DNA of 64,000 nt from Lentinus brumalis (GCA_001792895.1 MARA01000001.1:3348001-3412000), one strand, 5' to 3'. Shown: positions 46,648 to 59,968, counted from the stretch's first letter. Made by a program: numbers and translations. Notes: generated by a model from the letters alone, not told the origin.

Positions 46648-48138
46648 ATGTCCAGACAACACGAGACACTATTGAAACAACTCTGCTCAGACGGCGATGA
46701 ACTCAATGTCGATACCTTTGAGAAAGCCAAGTCCGTGCTGAACACTGCGAAGCTCAAGACCGGGTCCGGGTCGGGGTATGAGCTTGGGGAGGGCGCGATC
46801 GGGTTACCCGCCATCTGCGCGTACGTTGCCGCTGAACAGTGAGTACTCCTTTTCCTACGCATGCATGACGCGTCTTGATGCATGAAGAAGGCTTGGAGAC
46901 ATCAATATTACGGAGAAAGTCGCGCAGAACGCGTCGTGTCTCAAGCCCAGGCTCTTCAGAACCACACTCCACACAGTCCGCTCCGCCCTCGCTGCCGTGG
47001 AGGCGGCCACGTCTCCCAAGAAGGCCCCCATAAGATTGTCGTACCGCAGCTTGGTGGACGAATACAGGCTTGGGAGACCGGGCATCGTGACAGAATGGAT
47101 GGTGAAGGCGGAGAACGCATTCATGCGGAACCTTGAGATGCGGCGGAAATTTGGGCGAGTGTATGACGCGGTGACGATCGCTATCTTCTGTTGGACACTA
47201 CGAGTCATGCAGGTATGTCTCATTTCTTGCTCTGCACTATAAGTGCAAGTGGTCACAATACGACCATCGCCCCAGAAAAGGTTCGACATAGACACTCTCC
47301 GGGAGGAGCACAGCGTCTCGAAGGACCAGTTCGAGGAGATCACAGACGCGCTGCATGAAGTATGCAAAGGTGTTGAGAAGTCTATCAAGGACGACATGGC
47401 CTCGCTCAAGGCGGGGGTCAGACCCTCCAGGGCCCGACTGTCTCGCCCACGAAGCCGCGCACGACCAAAGAAGCTACGATCCCCCCACCGCTGCCCCCTC
47501 CCGCTCCAACACCCTCGCGTTCCCTCCTCCGCTCTCCGTCCAAGTCATCCCTCCGTGCGCCAAGCGCAGACCTCTCTCCTACGAAGACTCCAAGCCACAA
47601 GCGCAAAGTCGCGTTCGACGGTCCCATCGACGAGGAAGACGAGGAGTTCGACGCGCTCGCCACGCCCTCCAAGCGGCAGAAGTTCTCCTCTCCCATCAAG
47701 TCCCTCACCGCGACGCCGCGCTCGTCCTCGCGGATCGCCGCTGTTCAGGCTGCACGAGTGGCAGAGGACGAGTCTTCCCCCTTCGGAGCGGCGGGACCCT
47801 CGACGCCTCGACGACCACGAGCCATGCCGTCCGAGCCATCCTCCGCACACTCGAATCGCTCCGTCCGTTCCTCGCGCTCGCACGCGGGAAGCGCGCCCTC
47901 GACTCCGAGCAAGAGGATGACTCTACCGACTGTGCGCGAGGAGCCGGAGGTGCCCCGCCGACGGTGTCGCCCCGTGTTCGCGGACCAGCAACAGTGGCTC
48001 AAAGGTGATGCGCGGCTGGAGAGAGAGCTGCAGCCTTGGATGGAGAGGTGGCGGGAGCTGGTGAAGAAGGCGGATGGGGATATGTGGAAGGCGGCGGGGA
48101 TGGCAGCGAACGCTGGGGCGGTCAGGGTAGGGAGCTGA
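46648..48138 (+). CDS. ORC6: Origin recognition complex subunit 6-like protein; frameshift
   Basis: Three exons, 46648-46838, 46888-47212 and 47276-48138. The N-terminal ~230 residues resemble the TFIIB-like cyclin folds of ORC6 (SLVDEYRLGRPGIVTEWMVK, YDAVTIAIFCWTLRVMQ, FEEITDALHEVCKGVE). The C-terminal part is basic, Ser/Pro-rich with several TP/SP sites (candidate CDK sites) and ends in a short conserved-looking segment (QQWLKGDARLERELQPWMER). The frame breaks in the GGGGG run near 47418: one more G would join SLKAGG to QTLQGPTVSPTKP and give 459 aa. The G1/S-type promoter elements support a replication role. The 3' end of this gene has two decayed copies downstream, at 50818 and 52991. I name it from fold-like features and layout, not from an alignment. 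Confidence 0.75.
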
Positions 48139-48321
48139 TATTCGGTGCGCACACATTCGAACATCGACCATCATGATAATTGATCTGGCTCGTCTGTTGA
48201 CTAGTATGGACTCCTTGCAATCTAGTATACCAAATGCGAATCGATGATACCGACGGGACTGCATTGTACGAGTACATGGCAAGATCGCGAATTATATGGA
48301 ACTCACTAGCTGGGAATCAAT

Positions 48322-48529
48322 ACCCAACTGCTAACGTCAATCGTAAGCGGCGTCATGCGAAGAGGATCTGGGAAGATAATTCATGCATCAGTACTGGTAA
48401 GGAGGGCAGAAGAAAGCTGTTAAGCAAGGCTTGTCACGCTAGACCAATGTGCGATGCACACGAAGAGGTATATCCACTGGTCGAGGTTACCAGCTGCAGT
48501 AAGCCATGCCGTGCAGGAAGTCATCCACA
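48322..48529 (-). pseudogene. Decayed EBP gene fragment
   Basis: The stretch aligns by eye with 53483-53713, covering the end of exon 6, the 14-nt exon 5 and exon 4 of the intact EBP gene, e.g. ACCCAACTGCTAACGTC against ACCCAGCTGCGAATGTC, and a shared CACGAAGAGGTATA and AAGTCATCCAC. It has indels and no open frame. The preceding bases (48234-48300) match 53211-53280. It is a relic of the tandem duplication that inserted the deaminase genes. Confidence 0.65.
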
Positions 48530-48816
48530 AGGCGATCCCATGTTATCAAACGCCTGCGCTGACGGGAGGATGGTTAATAACCGAAACACGGACAGCGGGC
48601 AGAGCGTCCTTGGTCATGCCTCCCTCAAGACGTCTTAAAAAAGTACTCCAGATACATCCATCCTGTTCTCAGATTCAAACTCTAGACGTACGATTCGACT
48701 CCGAGGCCGAACAATCGCGCACTGGGTCTACGTATCTAGTCCTGTGCACTAGGTGGCGAGTCCCCCGAACTGTAGAGGTTGTCAGCACGTTGCTTATGCA
48801 GAAATAGGGAAGCAAC

Positions 48817-50313
48817 TTACTCGATGAACTGCTTGAATGAAACCGGCTCTCGGACTGGCGGGTCATAGTTGCCAGCGTTCAACACTTCGACGGCGAGAGC
48901 TCGCACGTCATCCCGAACCTGCGCTAACAGCGCAGCGTCGATATCCTCGCCAATAGTAGGAAGACTGGAAGGGAGGATCATCGTATCCGAACAGCCTCGC
49001 AGGGCGAGTCGCAGCTGGCGCTCTGCATTGACCACATCGAGGAGCCGGGCGCAAGCGTAACAAGACCAGGAGAAAGCGATAGGTGAAGTTGCGAGATACG
49101 GGTACACGTCGATCTTATTGCTGACGATGTGATGTATGAGGACGGCTTCGGCGTGGATGTCGCCGGCGCTAGGATTGTTGCGCCGCCGGCATGCCTCCAA
49201 GCATTCGAACCCCTCTTTGACGACCGCGACGCAGTCGTCGCGGGACATCTCCGGGGAGACAGCCTGAAGTGTGGCCACCAACTCTTCTGTGCTGGGAAGC
49301 GAAAGCGGGGACGGCGGCGAGTGGGATGGCAGTGGATGAATCCACGCGACCGACGTTGGCAATGTTGCTGGAGGCTCTAGCAAGGTCGAGCTTCGTGCAA
49401 TGTGCATGAGCGTATGCACGGTCCAAGGCAATGCACAGATGTTCCGGACGACATTCAGGTGCAGTGAGTACTCTATGTTGGACTTGCGATCAGCGAGACA
49501 CAGAGAATTCGCGGATTCACACATACCGATGCCCCGGAGGACAGGGACCAAATCCCTGTCGTCTACATGTGCCAGAACCGTGATCCCGCGGGCATAGAGA
49601 GTGAGATTATCTTCGCCCATGCGCACGGCGAGGAGCAGATCGCTCAGAGCTTGGCATAGCTCCTGCAGTCGTGGTATGTCGGAGCGCTCGATAGCTCTCT
49701 CCTCATCAGGTTCGTCGCATTCATCCTCGTGAATGCCACCGTCCACTGCACACACGACCTTGACCGGTCCCTCCTCGCGCTCCTGTGAGCCCTCTGCCCC
49801 CTTGATGGCAGTATTGAGCTGTGCCAACACCTTCACGACCTCCCTGCGGACCACCTCGCGATGGGCGCTATGGCACGTGCCATACGCCGTCACGATGAAC
49901 TTGTCTTCCAGGGGCGCTGCTTCACTGCGTGGTAGACCGTGGCCGGGTCCGGAAAGCGGCTGGAGTTCTGCCAGGCAGCGTCCAATTGCTTCTTTCAACT
50001 GCGCGGCACCGGGATGGGGCAAAGACACGAGGAGTTGTGTGGCATTCGAGAGACAGACACAGACAGAGGAGCAGTCGGACTGTAACGTGCATAATGCGGC
50101 TATGGCATCAAGAAGGGTGACCTGCCACGGGGAAAATCCGCCACGTTGAGAGTCGTGATAGCTCTGCTCTTCGTCGAACACCCAGGGCATATCTTGCAGG
50201 CTGAAAGACGCATTGAGGGGTGCGAGCAGATACGCCAGAGGGAAAAGTTGAGACATGGTCAACGGATCCGACGTGACCGGCGGAGATGGTCGGCCAAAGG
50301 AACCGTCAAGCAT
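48817..50313 (-). CDS. OTT_1508-like deaminase, copy 1
   Basis: Two exons, 50313-49527 and 49472-48817, with a 54-nt intron, give 480 aa. Because the intron is a multiple of three and open, an unspliced 498-aa reading is also possible. Near the C-terminus DIHAEAVLIHHIV provides the HxE zinc/proton-shuttle pair and SWSCYACARLL the CxxC pair of the cytidine-deaminase fold, in the arrangement seen in OTT_1508-like fungal deaminases. The N-terminal 250 residues are helical and unrecognised. These deaminases are expanded in fungi and their substrates are unknown; the family was first noted by relation to toxin-type deaminases. The paralogue at 51333 shares intron position and length. A later in-frame Met in LTMSQLFPL is an alternative start. 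Confidence 0.8.
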   Translation of the reverse strand: MLDGSFGRPSPPVTSDPLTMSQLFPLAYLLAPLNASFSLQDMPWVFDEEQSYHDSQRGGFSPWQVTLLDAIAALCTLQSDCSSVCVCLSNATQLLVSLPHPGAAQLKEAIGRCLAELQPLSGPGHGLPRSEAAPLEDKFIVTAYGTCHSAHREVVRREVVKVLAQLNTAIKGAEGSQEREEGPVKVVCAVDGGIHEDECDEPDEERAIERSDIPRLQELCQALSDLLLAVRMGEDNLTLYARGITVLAHVDDRDLVPVLRGIGMCESANSLCLADRKSNIEYSLHLNVVRNICALPWTVHTLMHIARSSTLLEPPATLPTSVAWIHPLPSHSPPSPLSLPSTEELVATLQAVSPEMSRDDCVAVVKEGFECLEACRRRNNPSAGDIHAEAVLIHHIVSNKIDVYPYLATSPIAFSWSCYACARLLDVVNAERQLRLALRGCSDTMILPSSLPTIGEDIDAALLAQVRDDVRALAVEVLNAGNYDPPVREPVSFKQFIE

Positions 50314-50817
50314 GTTAAAAATACAGACAGTAGTGTCATACCCTCCATGTGTCAGTTCAATAGGAGGGGATTGTGTCGAGCCTACAGGAGGCGAAACGGA
50401 CGAAGCAGTGCAGCCTTAGAGCATCTTTAGGGCAGGGTCGCGCGGACTAGCGCCCTTGCGTACCTCGCTATCAAGTAAGTACGTACTCTCCAAGTGCACC
50501 AGCACCTCCCTGGGTGCACGCAAGCTCCTGGAGGCTCCTGGTCGGTCGGTCGCTCGTACGCAAGCTCTTGGCACGCAAACACGAAGCGCGAGCGAGCAAG
50601 CGCCAGAGAATGGGGAGATATCTCTTCATCATTCAAGTATCATTCAAGGAGAACGAAGAGGAGGACATACACCAGGATTATTTTCCTGTGACAGAAGATG
50701 TTAGGCCAATAACACACCGTAAATCAGCACAAACGGACGAGAGGAAGGGGTGGTGACAACCGATGCTTCATCGGCGTTGACCAAATTGCTATCTCTCGTG
50801 ACATTAACCCATTCTGC

Positions 50818-51116
50818 CACTCGAATCGCTCCGTCCGTTCCTCACGCTCGCACGACCCTCGACCCCGAGCAGGAGGATGACTCTACCGACTGTGCGCGAG
50901 GAGCCGGAGGTGCCCCTTCGACGGTGTCGCCCGGTGTTCGCGGACCAGCAGCAGTGGCTGAAGGGTAATGCACGGCTGGAGGCTGAGGCCTTGGATGGGG
51001 AGGTAGCGCGAGCTGATGAAGAAGGCAGGTCGAGATATGTGGAAGGCGGCGGGTATGGCAACGGACGCTGGGGCGGTCACGGTAGGGAGCTGATATCCAG
51101 TGCGCAGGCATTTGAG
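50818..51116 (+). pseudogene. Decayed copy of the ORC6 3' end (first)
   Basis: About 270 bp match the last ~290 bp of ORC6 and its first 3' bases: CACTCGAATCGCTCCGTCCG, a long shared stretch from GAGGATGACTCTACCGACTG through GGACCAGCA, and GGTAGGGAGCTGATAT. Small deletions shift the frame (for example after TCGCACG), so it is not coding. Downstream bases (51117-51290) also resemble the ORC6 3' flank. Confidence 0.85.
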
Positions 51117-51332
51117 TTTAGACCCTCTCGAGACATCGTAAGTATCTTGTATAATTTGGCCGGTGTGTTGAAGAGCCCAATGTTTCACTAGTATACCAGA
51201 TGCCATTGAATGATACCGGTTAACACTTCCATCATGTTCTCAGACTCATCCACTAGACGTACGATTTGACTCGGCCAGATACTCATGAATTCAATGGGTC
51301 CGCGCAACTAGTCTTGTGAGTTCTGCGACGAG

Positions 51333-52871
51333 TCATCCGAACTGCAAAGGTAGCGTCAGTGCACGCTGCCTATACAGAAGTAGGGCAACTGACTCTTTGA
51401 ACCGCTCAAATGAGATCGGCGCCCGAACGGGCCTCTTATACTTGACGGCCTGCAAATGAGCCATGGCGAGAGCTCGCACGTCATCCCGAAGCTGCGCTAA
51501 AAGCGCGGCCTCGATGTCCTCATCGAATGGAGGAAGACTGGAGGGGAGGATCATTTCATCGGAGCAGCCTCGCAGGGCGAGTCGTAGATGGCGCTCTACA
51601 TTGACCACGCTGAGGAGCCGGGCGCAAGCGTAACAAGACCAGGAGAAAGCGATGGGCGAAGTTGCGAGGTACGGGTACACGTCGATCTTGTTACTGACGA
51701 TGTGATGTATGAGGACGGCTTCGGCGTGGATGTCGCCGGCAGTGGAATCCTTCCACCGCCGGCATGCCTCCAAGCATTCGAACCCCTCTTTGACGACCGC
51801 GACGCAGTCGTCGCGGGACATCTCCGGGGAGACAGCCTGAAGTGCAATCACCAAGTCCTCTCTGGTAGGAAGCGAAAGAGGAGGCGGCGGCGGATAAGAC
51901 GGCGGCGGATGGATCCAGGTGACGGACTTCGGGAACGTTGCCTGAGGCTCGACAGAGGTCCAGTTTCGCGCAACGTGCATGAACGTATGCACGGTCCACG
52001 GTAGTGCGCAGACTTTCCGGACGACAATTAATCGCAGTGACCAATCTGTGTTGCGCGTGCATCAGCGAGACACTGAGGAATGCGCGGGTCCACACATACC
52101 GATGCCCCGGAGGACGGGGACCAGATCCTTGTCCTCTACGCGTGTGAGGACAGAGATACCGCGTGCGTAGACAGTGAGATAATCTTCGCCAGTGCGCATG
52201 GCCGAGAGCAGACCGCTCAGAGCTTGACGGAGGCCCCGCAGTCGCGGCATGTCGGAGGGCTTGATAGCTCTCTGCTTGGGTTCGTACCCCTGCTCCGAGT
52301 CGTCGATGCCACTGTCGTGACCACAGGCAACCCCTGCATCTCCCCTGTCCTGTTCCTCCTCGCATTCCTGTGAAATCCCTGCCTCATTGATTGCAGTGTC
52401 GACTAGCGAAAGCGCCTTCTCGCCCTCGTCGAATACCACATCGCGATGGGCGCCGTAGCATCTGCCGTACGCGGTCTCCGTGAACCTGTCTTCCAGGGCC
52501 TGTTGAAGTCGTGGACTGTGACCGGGCACGGCAAGCGGCTGGAGCTCTGCCAGGCATTGTTCAATCGCCTCTTGCAACAGCGCGGCAGCGGGATGGGGCA
52601 AGGACACGAGGAGTTGATCCGTGGCATCCAAGAGAGACACACAGACAGAGTTACAATCAAGCAGCGTGCATAATGCGGCAACGGCGTCGAGTAAGGTGAC
52701 CTGCAAAGGGGGAAATCCACCGAAGTAGGAGTGGTGGTAGCTTCGCTCTTCGTCGAGCTCCCAGGGCATATTGCGCAGTCTGAAAGCCGCATTCAAGGGT
52801 GCAAACAGATACGCCAGAGGGTACAGCCGAGAGATAGCCAACTGAGATGTGCTCAGCAAGGGTGGAACCAT
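51333..52871 (-). CDS. OTT_1508-like deaminase, copy 2
   Basis: Two exons, 52871-52100 and 52045-51333, separated by a 54-nt intron at the same position as copy 1, give 494 aa. The catalytic region is nearly identical to copy 1 (DIHAEAVLIHHIV, YPYLATSPIAFSWSCYAC), while the N-terminal and middle parts have diverged and the C-terminus is longer (RALTLPLQFG). Here the intron contains an in-frame stop, so splicing is required. Both copies are open, suggesting selection on both. It arose in the same tandem duplication that copied the ORC6 3' end. Confidence 0.8.
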
Positions 52872-52990
52872 CGGGCGTGTTCAAGGAAGTGCGGACGTTC
52901 GGGACGAGTGTCGGGAGACGATTGAAGGAAACACCCTGTGTTACTTGATCTCTGTAGCCTGAGCTGCACGATGACGTAAACAGCACCTTC

Positions 52991-53120
52991 AGGGGTGTCG
53001 CCCGGTGTTCGGTGATGCACGGCTGAGGCGGTGGATGGAGAGGCGGCGTGAGCTGGAGAAACAGGCGGATGGGGAATTGTGGGATGGCAGCGGACGCTGG
53101 GGCGGTCAGGATAGGGTGCT
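52991..53120 (+). pseudogene. Decayed copy of the ORC6 3' end (second, shorter)
   Basis: About 120 bp match ORC6 near its stop (GGTGTCGCCCGGTGTTCG, GGATGGAGAGGCGGCGTGAGCTGGA, ACGCTGGGGCGGTCAGG) with several internal deletions. The following 53211-53280 resembles 48234-48300, the original ORC6-EBP intergenic sequence. It is more decayed than the copy at 50818. Confidence 0.75.
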
Positions 53121-53389
53121 CAAGCATCCGAGAATTAGCTGTCGTGATACGTACCTTCGATGACCTCTATGGTCTGTTCGCAGCAATACCTCCATATACA
53201 CGGTAGTAACCAAATGTCAATTGATGATACCGACGAGACTGCATCGTACATGGGTATCAGAAGCAAAATCGCGAACTAGATAGCATGATGCCAAAGCACG
53301 ATCTTACACAGCAAGTACGTAGGTACTGTTTCAGGCTGAGCATAGCTGAATTCCAACAAACTGGAGCATTCGAGACGAGGCTCTGGAGC

Positions 53390-54315
<926 letters not shown>

Positions 54316-54497
54316 GATCGTAGGGTGTGAGTGCAGCAACCTCCGCAGGAGAAGCCGCGGTGGGACCTGGGGGAAAGCGTCGCACGGTCACATGCACGAC
54401 GCGTCTCAACGATCGCGACGCGCTTTGCTGAGCGCTGAGCTCCTTGCTTCCGCCCACCATCTCCCCGACACGCAAAGCTTTCAGTTACAGGCCTAGC

Positions 54498-56169
54498 ATG
54501 CTCCTCAAAGGGGATCTCGTACACTGTCCAAAACTGGGGGAAGTAGTCGTTCTCCGCAATCATCTGCTCCGTAAGCAATCTTTGTCGGACAATCGCGTAA
54601 AACTCATACGTTGTATGCATACGGCTCGCAGGTGTCGATAGTCGAGGATATATCGACCATCTCGCACATGCAGCTCACCCAGAGTCGCTGTCTATTCTGA
54701 TGCACGAGGACCCGACCATCATACCGCTAGGGTCGTTTCTTATGCCAACCTTCTGCGACTTGCACCTCCACGCACCTCAATTCATGTATCAGGGCACGGG
54801 ACTCCATCTGCCGTTGATGGAATGGCTCAACGAGTACGCCTTCAAGGCGGAGGAGAGTCTCGACGCAGATCCCCAGCTGGCAGAGTCTGTCTACAAACGT
54901 CTGGCGGCTCGTCTCATTGAACATGGTACTGGTGCTGTGTTGCTCTTCGGGACGATCAAGACCGAAACAAAGTGAGTTTACCTCATGAAAAATCTACTCG
55001 GACTGCGTTCCTGAGGTTTGAGTGCCAATTTCAGTCTGATCCTTGCTCGTGTCATGCAACAGGCAGGAATACGCGCCTTCGTAGGCAAGCTATCAATGGA
55101 CATATCATCCCGTCCGACATACGTAGAGTCCTCCGCAGATGCATCATTGGAAGCGGCTCGTTTGTTTTGCGATCGGTGCATAGACGTCTCTTCGAGTCTG
55201 TCGACGCACGAGCGGCTCGTGGAGCCTGTGATCACCCCTCGCTTCGTACCCACCTGCTCGAACGAACTCCTGGCCGGACTGGGGACGCTCTCTGCGGAGA
55301 AGAATATTCGGATTCAGAGCCATATGGCGGAATCGCACGATCAGGTCCACCATGTCCTCTCTGAACGTGGTTCGGACGATATGGATGTGTTCGCACAGGT
55401 CAGCCTCGGGCGCACTTATCAGCACATCGCTCACCAATCCCCTTTGCTACAGTGCAACCTGTTAACTTCACGCACTGTGCAAGCTCACTGCACCTTCCTC
55501 ACGCCCCCCTCCTTGATGCGCCTCGCGGAGACAGGCACAGCTGTGGCCCACTGTCCGCTTTCGAACGCCTACTTCTCCGCCGAGCCATTCCGCCTGCGTG
55601 AGGCCCTCGACGCCGGTGTACGCGTCGGACTTGGGACCGACATCGCTGGTGGATATTCTGTAGACATCATGAATGCTATGCGGCAGGCCGTCGCTGTATC
55701 GCGCATGCGCGAAGGCGCACGGATCAGTGGGCACTATCGGGCAGATAGTGGGCAGGAAAACCGTGTCCTGTCCGTTGATTGGAAGGAGGCGTTCTACCTC
55801 GCTACGAAGGGCGGTGCGGAGGCACTTAACCTACCCAAGGGAAGCGGATCATTCGTCGTCGGGGCACCGTTCGACGCACAACACAGTGAGTGATATTATC
55901 CTATCTCCCGTACTCGTTTGCATACTGAATGCTTTACTAGTACAGGTGTTCGATGCTGCGTCGGGAGAGAGTACCGGGGGCATCGATTTCTTCCGGGATC
56001 CGCGACCAGGTGGATTGACTCTGGAGATTCTCGAGAAGTGGTGGTGCGTAGGCGACCTTCGCAATCGAAAGGGAACGTGGGTGCAAGGTAAGTCCGTTGG
56101 CTCTTCAAGCTTCCATTGACATTAGTGAAGCAATGGTGTCCACCGTACATTGTTGGTATAATACAATGA
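54498..56169 (+). CDS. GUD1: Guanine deaminase
   Basis: Six exons, 54498-54570, 54632-54971, 55035-55398, 55453-55885, 55941-56087 and 56126-56169, give 466 aa, usual for the enzyme. Amidohydrolase metal ligands are visible: HxH in CDLHLHAPQFMYQG, His in IQSHMAESHDQ, His in TVQAHCTFL and Asp in VGLGTDIAGGYSVDIMNAM. APQF and PLSNAYFS are guanine-deaminase specific. It converts guanine to xanthine in purine salvage and catabolism, in the cytosol. The last intron is only 38 nt, so the final 14 codons are less certain. Confidence 0.93.
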
Positions 56170-56260
56170 TCCTCCTGATACCGTGACCCAGATGACTAGA
56201 GAGATGAAAGACAACCGTACATAAAATGGGTCACTATCGGAAAGTGCTGCGCGTGAATGG

Positions 56261-57376
56261 TTAGCTCATGTCCATCTCCTCCAGCTCCTTCCACGATGGC
56301 AGTCCGATGATCCCGGGGAGCTCCGCCCATATCTTCTCCCTTAGGGCGAGCACGTCCCTCTTGAAGGTCCTTCTGCACATGGTGCATACATTCGGGTCCT
56401 TCGCTAGCTCGTCGATGACCTGCACCATGTAGGTGAGAGGTCCCGTACGCACGACCCATGAGCGTGATAGTCGCGATCCCAGCCTGAAGAATGCCTTCTG
56501 ACACAGTCCAGGCTGACCTACACACCCCTTCGCGGGTTCCCTCTCGCAACAGTACTTCCGGATGAAGTCCATGACGAGGTCTATGCGATGCTGGTAAACG
56601 AGGGTATAATCCTGCAAGTCGCATGCGGAGAGCTGGTTGGATGGTCGGGACGGGTGCTCAACGTTGAGCTTCGGATGGTCCCCACGGATGATGTCGGGCA
56701 GTGGGTACAGGGAGAGGATGTAGATAGCGGAGGGTATGATGATGCTGACATGGGTCTCGCGTGCGAGGTTGAGGACATGGACCGGGTGGACATACGGGTA
56801 GCTGAGGTCGCCGACCGGCGAGGACCTCAAAGCGCGTTCGATGAATCGATCGTGTCCGTCCAATGTGTGCGGCCACGTCTCGAGGAGATGCCGGATGGCC
56901 TGTCGCCGTAAGTGTGCGATGAAATACTTCGTTGCTAGCCGCAGGATCCCCGCGATGTGGAAGAAATCTTGTATGCTCTCGTACTGGAATGACCTGTCGG
57001 AAGGCAAGGCACGCGTGCAGCAGGGGCAAGGACAGTCGTTACAATGCGAACAGACAGCGCTACGCACCGCGTGCGGGGGTGAGACTCACACTCCGTCGTA
57101 GAGTGCGCGGATGAGCGCGCTCAGCTCCGTCGGTCGGTCGTACATCCGCACGACCTGGCACCCCTCCGCGACTTCTACGTCTTCCGCCGTGGGTGCAGGG
57201 AGCTCGAACATCGACTGGAAGACCTCGGAGTGTCGTGCGAGCACGCCGCGGTGCACCTTGAACGCGACGGTGACGTCCGAGGCGGCGTCTTCGGTGAGGA
57301 CAATGACATTGCCGTCCTCGAACCACGGTTCTCCACGTTGTTGGGGCGGGATTGTGGCCCGTGAAGCGGGCAACAT
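56261..57376 (-). CDS. BTB/POZ domain protein
   Basis: Two exons, 57376-57090 and 56993-56261, give 339 aa. The first exon holds a fungal-type BTB domain (VTVAFKVHRGVLARHSEVFQ, SMFELPAP, TELSALIRALYDGV), continued by FQYESIQDFFHIAGILRLAT. The rest is a helical C-terminal region with two Cys pairs (KYCCERE, VCTMCRRTF). Such proteins are very numerous in Agaricomycetes; a CUL3-adaptor role is possible but untested. The gene is head to head with MON1 across 210 bp. Confidence 0.88.
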
Positions 57377-57586
57377 GAAAGCACGTCCGGAGTCGTACGC
57401 AGGGATGCAGAGGTGCTGAGGCGTGGAAGTCGAGGTGAAAGAAGTTCAAGTCGCGCAGGCGTAACCGCCGGCAACACCCTCCTTGCCTTCCGCCACCGTG
57501 ACACTGGGCTCTCGCCGTCGTCTCTGGCAGCCTCCTGCTCAAAGACAGTACTTCAAGACATGATATAGCTCACAGAACAGGGCCTG

Positions 57587-59968
57587 ATGTCGAACACCCA
57601 TACACCACGCTCACCCCGTTCTCGCGTACCCTCACGAGTGCCGTCTCGTTCTGGCACACCGGTTCCTGGTCCATCCCGTCTCGCTTCGCCTCCCATTGTG
57701 CGGGCCGTACCTTCGGTGTCTTCATTGAGAGTATACAGCTATGGCTCTTCCGTCTCCCTAACGCCAGTATCTACGCAGCCCGAGACCGGTGGTGACAGCT
57801 CTGGTTCGTCCGTGGGTGAAGGAATCCTACTGCAAGATACAGAAGCGGATGTGGACGTCATAGACGGAGAGCAGGGGAACGCTAGTGGTACCCTCGAGTC
57901 TCCTGCCGGTAACGAAGAGTCCAAGAAGAACCTGCGGGACCAGTTGAGAAAGACACTGAGCAAGAAGGAATCCTTCGGAGGTCCGTTGTTGCGTTCGTTC
58001 GGTGCTGGAGAATGACATCCATTTGTACTGCTAGACATGTCACCGTTCAGGCGACGAACTAGTGAGAACGTCTCCACCATGCAGGAGATCAACCACAAAC
58101 CAGGTCTGTCGCTGCAGCATGTCCCTGTTAGATCCCAACATCGAATCATAAGGTCGCAGCGGAACAGTTTCCCCCACGACAGTACTTTGTGCTGACGGAC
58201 GCCGGGAAGCCAGTCTTCGTGAGGCGAGTCGAGGCATCCGTGACCTCTCAGACACCAAGCTCACCTCGAGTATCCAGCGACCACGACGCTAACTCGGATA
58301 ACGTTACTGCTATGATTGGGGTCGTGCAAGCCCTCGTCTCGATCTTCCTCGATGATGGAGATAAGTTGCGGTGCATAAATGCAGGGAATACTCGAATAGT
58401 GTTCCTGCTACGACCTCCATTGTACTACTTCTGCGTCTCGGCATGGGGCGAGCCAGAATCAGTCGTCAGTTACCTCCTCTTCACGAGCCAAATTCTTCAC
58501 CTGCTAACGTTTGCGAAGCAAGACCAGATTTCACCTTGAATACCTGCATCTGCAGATTCTGAGTGTGGTATCGGCCGAACAGCTGCGACGGATGTTTGAG
58601 CAACGCCGGAATTTTGACCTCAGGCGACTGCTTGGAGGTTTGTCCGCATTGTCACCTGCGTGGTTCCGAGTACTGATTGTATGCTATAGGCGCAGAGCCT
58701 TTCCTCTATTCTCTCCTTTCCAGACTGGAGTGGGATATGGCGATGAGCACCTCCTCTCTACACTGCTTGAAGTTAGATCCCGCATTGAGGAAGGCGGTCG
58801 CGGATATCCTCGTCCCAGCTTCCAAGATCAAGGTACGTATGCATACACATCGATACCTGACGGTTCAACTCTTACGTGTACACTTGTAGGAGATGCTGTA
58901 TGTCATCTTGGTTGCGCAAGGACGCGTGATTACCCTGGTCAGGCCAAGGAAGCATTCTATTCATCCATCTGGTATGGCAAATCACGAGCGTACCCCCATT
59001 TGGGCTGCTAACGAGTTTGCAGACCTCCATATCTTGGTCAACACCATACACTCGCCGTCAATACTCAACAATTCCGCCGCAGCTTCGTGGCTCCCTGTAT
59101 GCCTGCCGAAGTTCAACGCTGCTGCCTTCGTGAACGCATATGTGATGTTCCTCCCGCATGGAGATGTTCCCAACACACCACAGGACCTGCCTTCCGAAGG
59201 AGAAGCTGAGAGCACAGCAGCCAGCTCCGAATCAGACGATGCTGCGAGCACGCAGTCCCAACCCACCGGAATCGCCGCGGACCGTCGTGCAGAGGTCGGC
59301 CTCATATGCGTCAGCGGCAACGCCGACTTCGAGGCAGTCAGAGCGTGGTGTGAGACTATCTCCACCGTGCGTTGTATTCTCCGCTCTCGACCTTCCACAC
59401 CACTCACTTGACATACTGCAGCGGCTCGCAAACGACGGCCTGTTGAAGAGACTCTCCGATGCCATATCGCAAGGAGACACGGAGTATTCTGTCGCCAACC
59501 TTGGCATTCCGGGGCTGCGACACTTCATGTACAAGTCGCGCTCACATGTTCAAGTGACGATGCCGATGTTCGAGGACCCATATGACACGCCCAACGAGAA
59601 ACGAAGGTAGAAACTCTCCATGTGCGCAGTGACCCGAGCTGACAGTCCTCTCCGCGCAGGCTCATCACACTCTACCAGACCATCTTCGATGCAATCCATG
59701 CGAAATCTGGACAGGAGCGCACGCTCAAGCTACAATACCTTCGCACTAGCCAGGAGTGCGTCATGGGCTGGGTGCGTCTACTTCTGCATGCATTACTTCC
59801 GCATTGCTCAAGCTCCCACTGTCCCAGATCACCCAGCCTTTCGAGCTCTACGTCGCCTTGTCGCCGAGGCTGCCGAAGAGCGCAGCTGTTGGTGCTGCGA
59901 ACGCGATCGCCCGATGGATTCAGAAGGAGGAGAAACAGCTCTTCTTGCGAGATGCCCCTGTATTCTAG
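57587..59968 (+). CDS. MON1: Vacuolar fusion protein MON1
   Basis: Ten exons, 57587-58001, 58051-58103, 58153-58464, 58523-58637, 58690-58832, 58890-58971, 59023-59366, 59422-59606, 59660-59771 and 59828-59968, give 633 aa. After a Ser/Pro-rich N-terminus the three longin-like regions are recognisable: FVLTDAGKPVFVRRVEAS, QALVSIFLDDGDKLRCINAG, LRPPLYYFCVSAWGEPESV, YLHLQILSVVSAEQLRRMFE, SSLHCLKLDPALRK, LVRPRKHSIHPSDLHILVNT and LQYLRTSQECVMGW. MON1 with CCZ1 is the guanine-nucleotide exchange factor for Rab7/Ypt7 in endosome-to-vacuole fusion. Exon 2 (53 nt) is the least certain exon. Confidence 0.93.
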
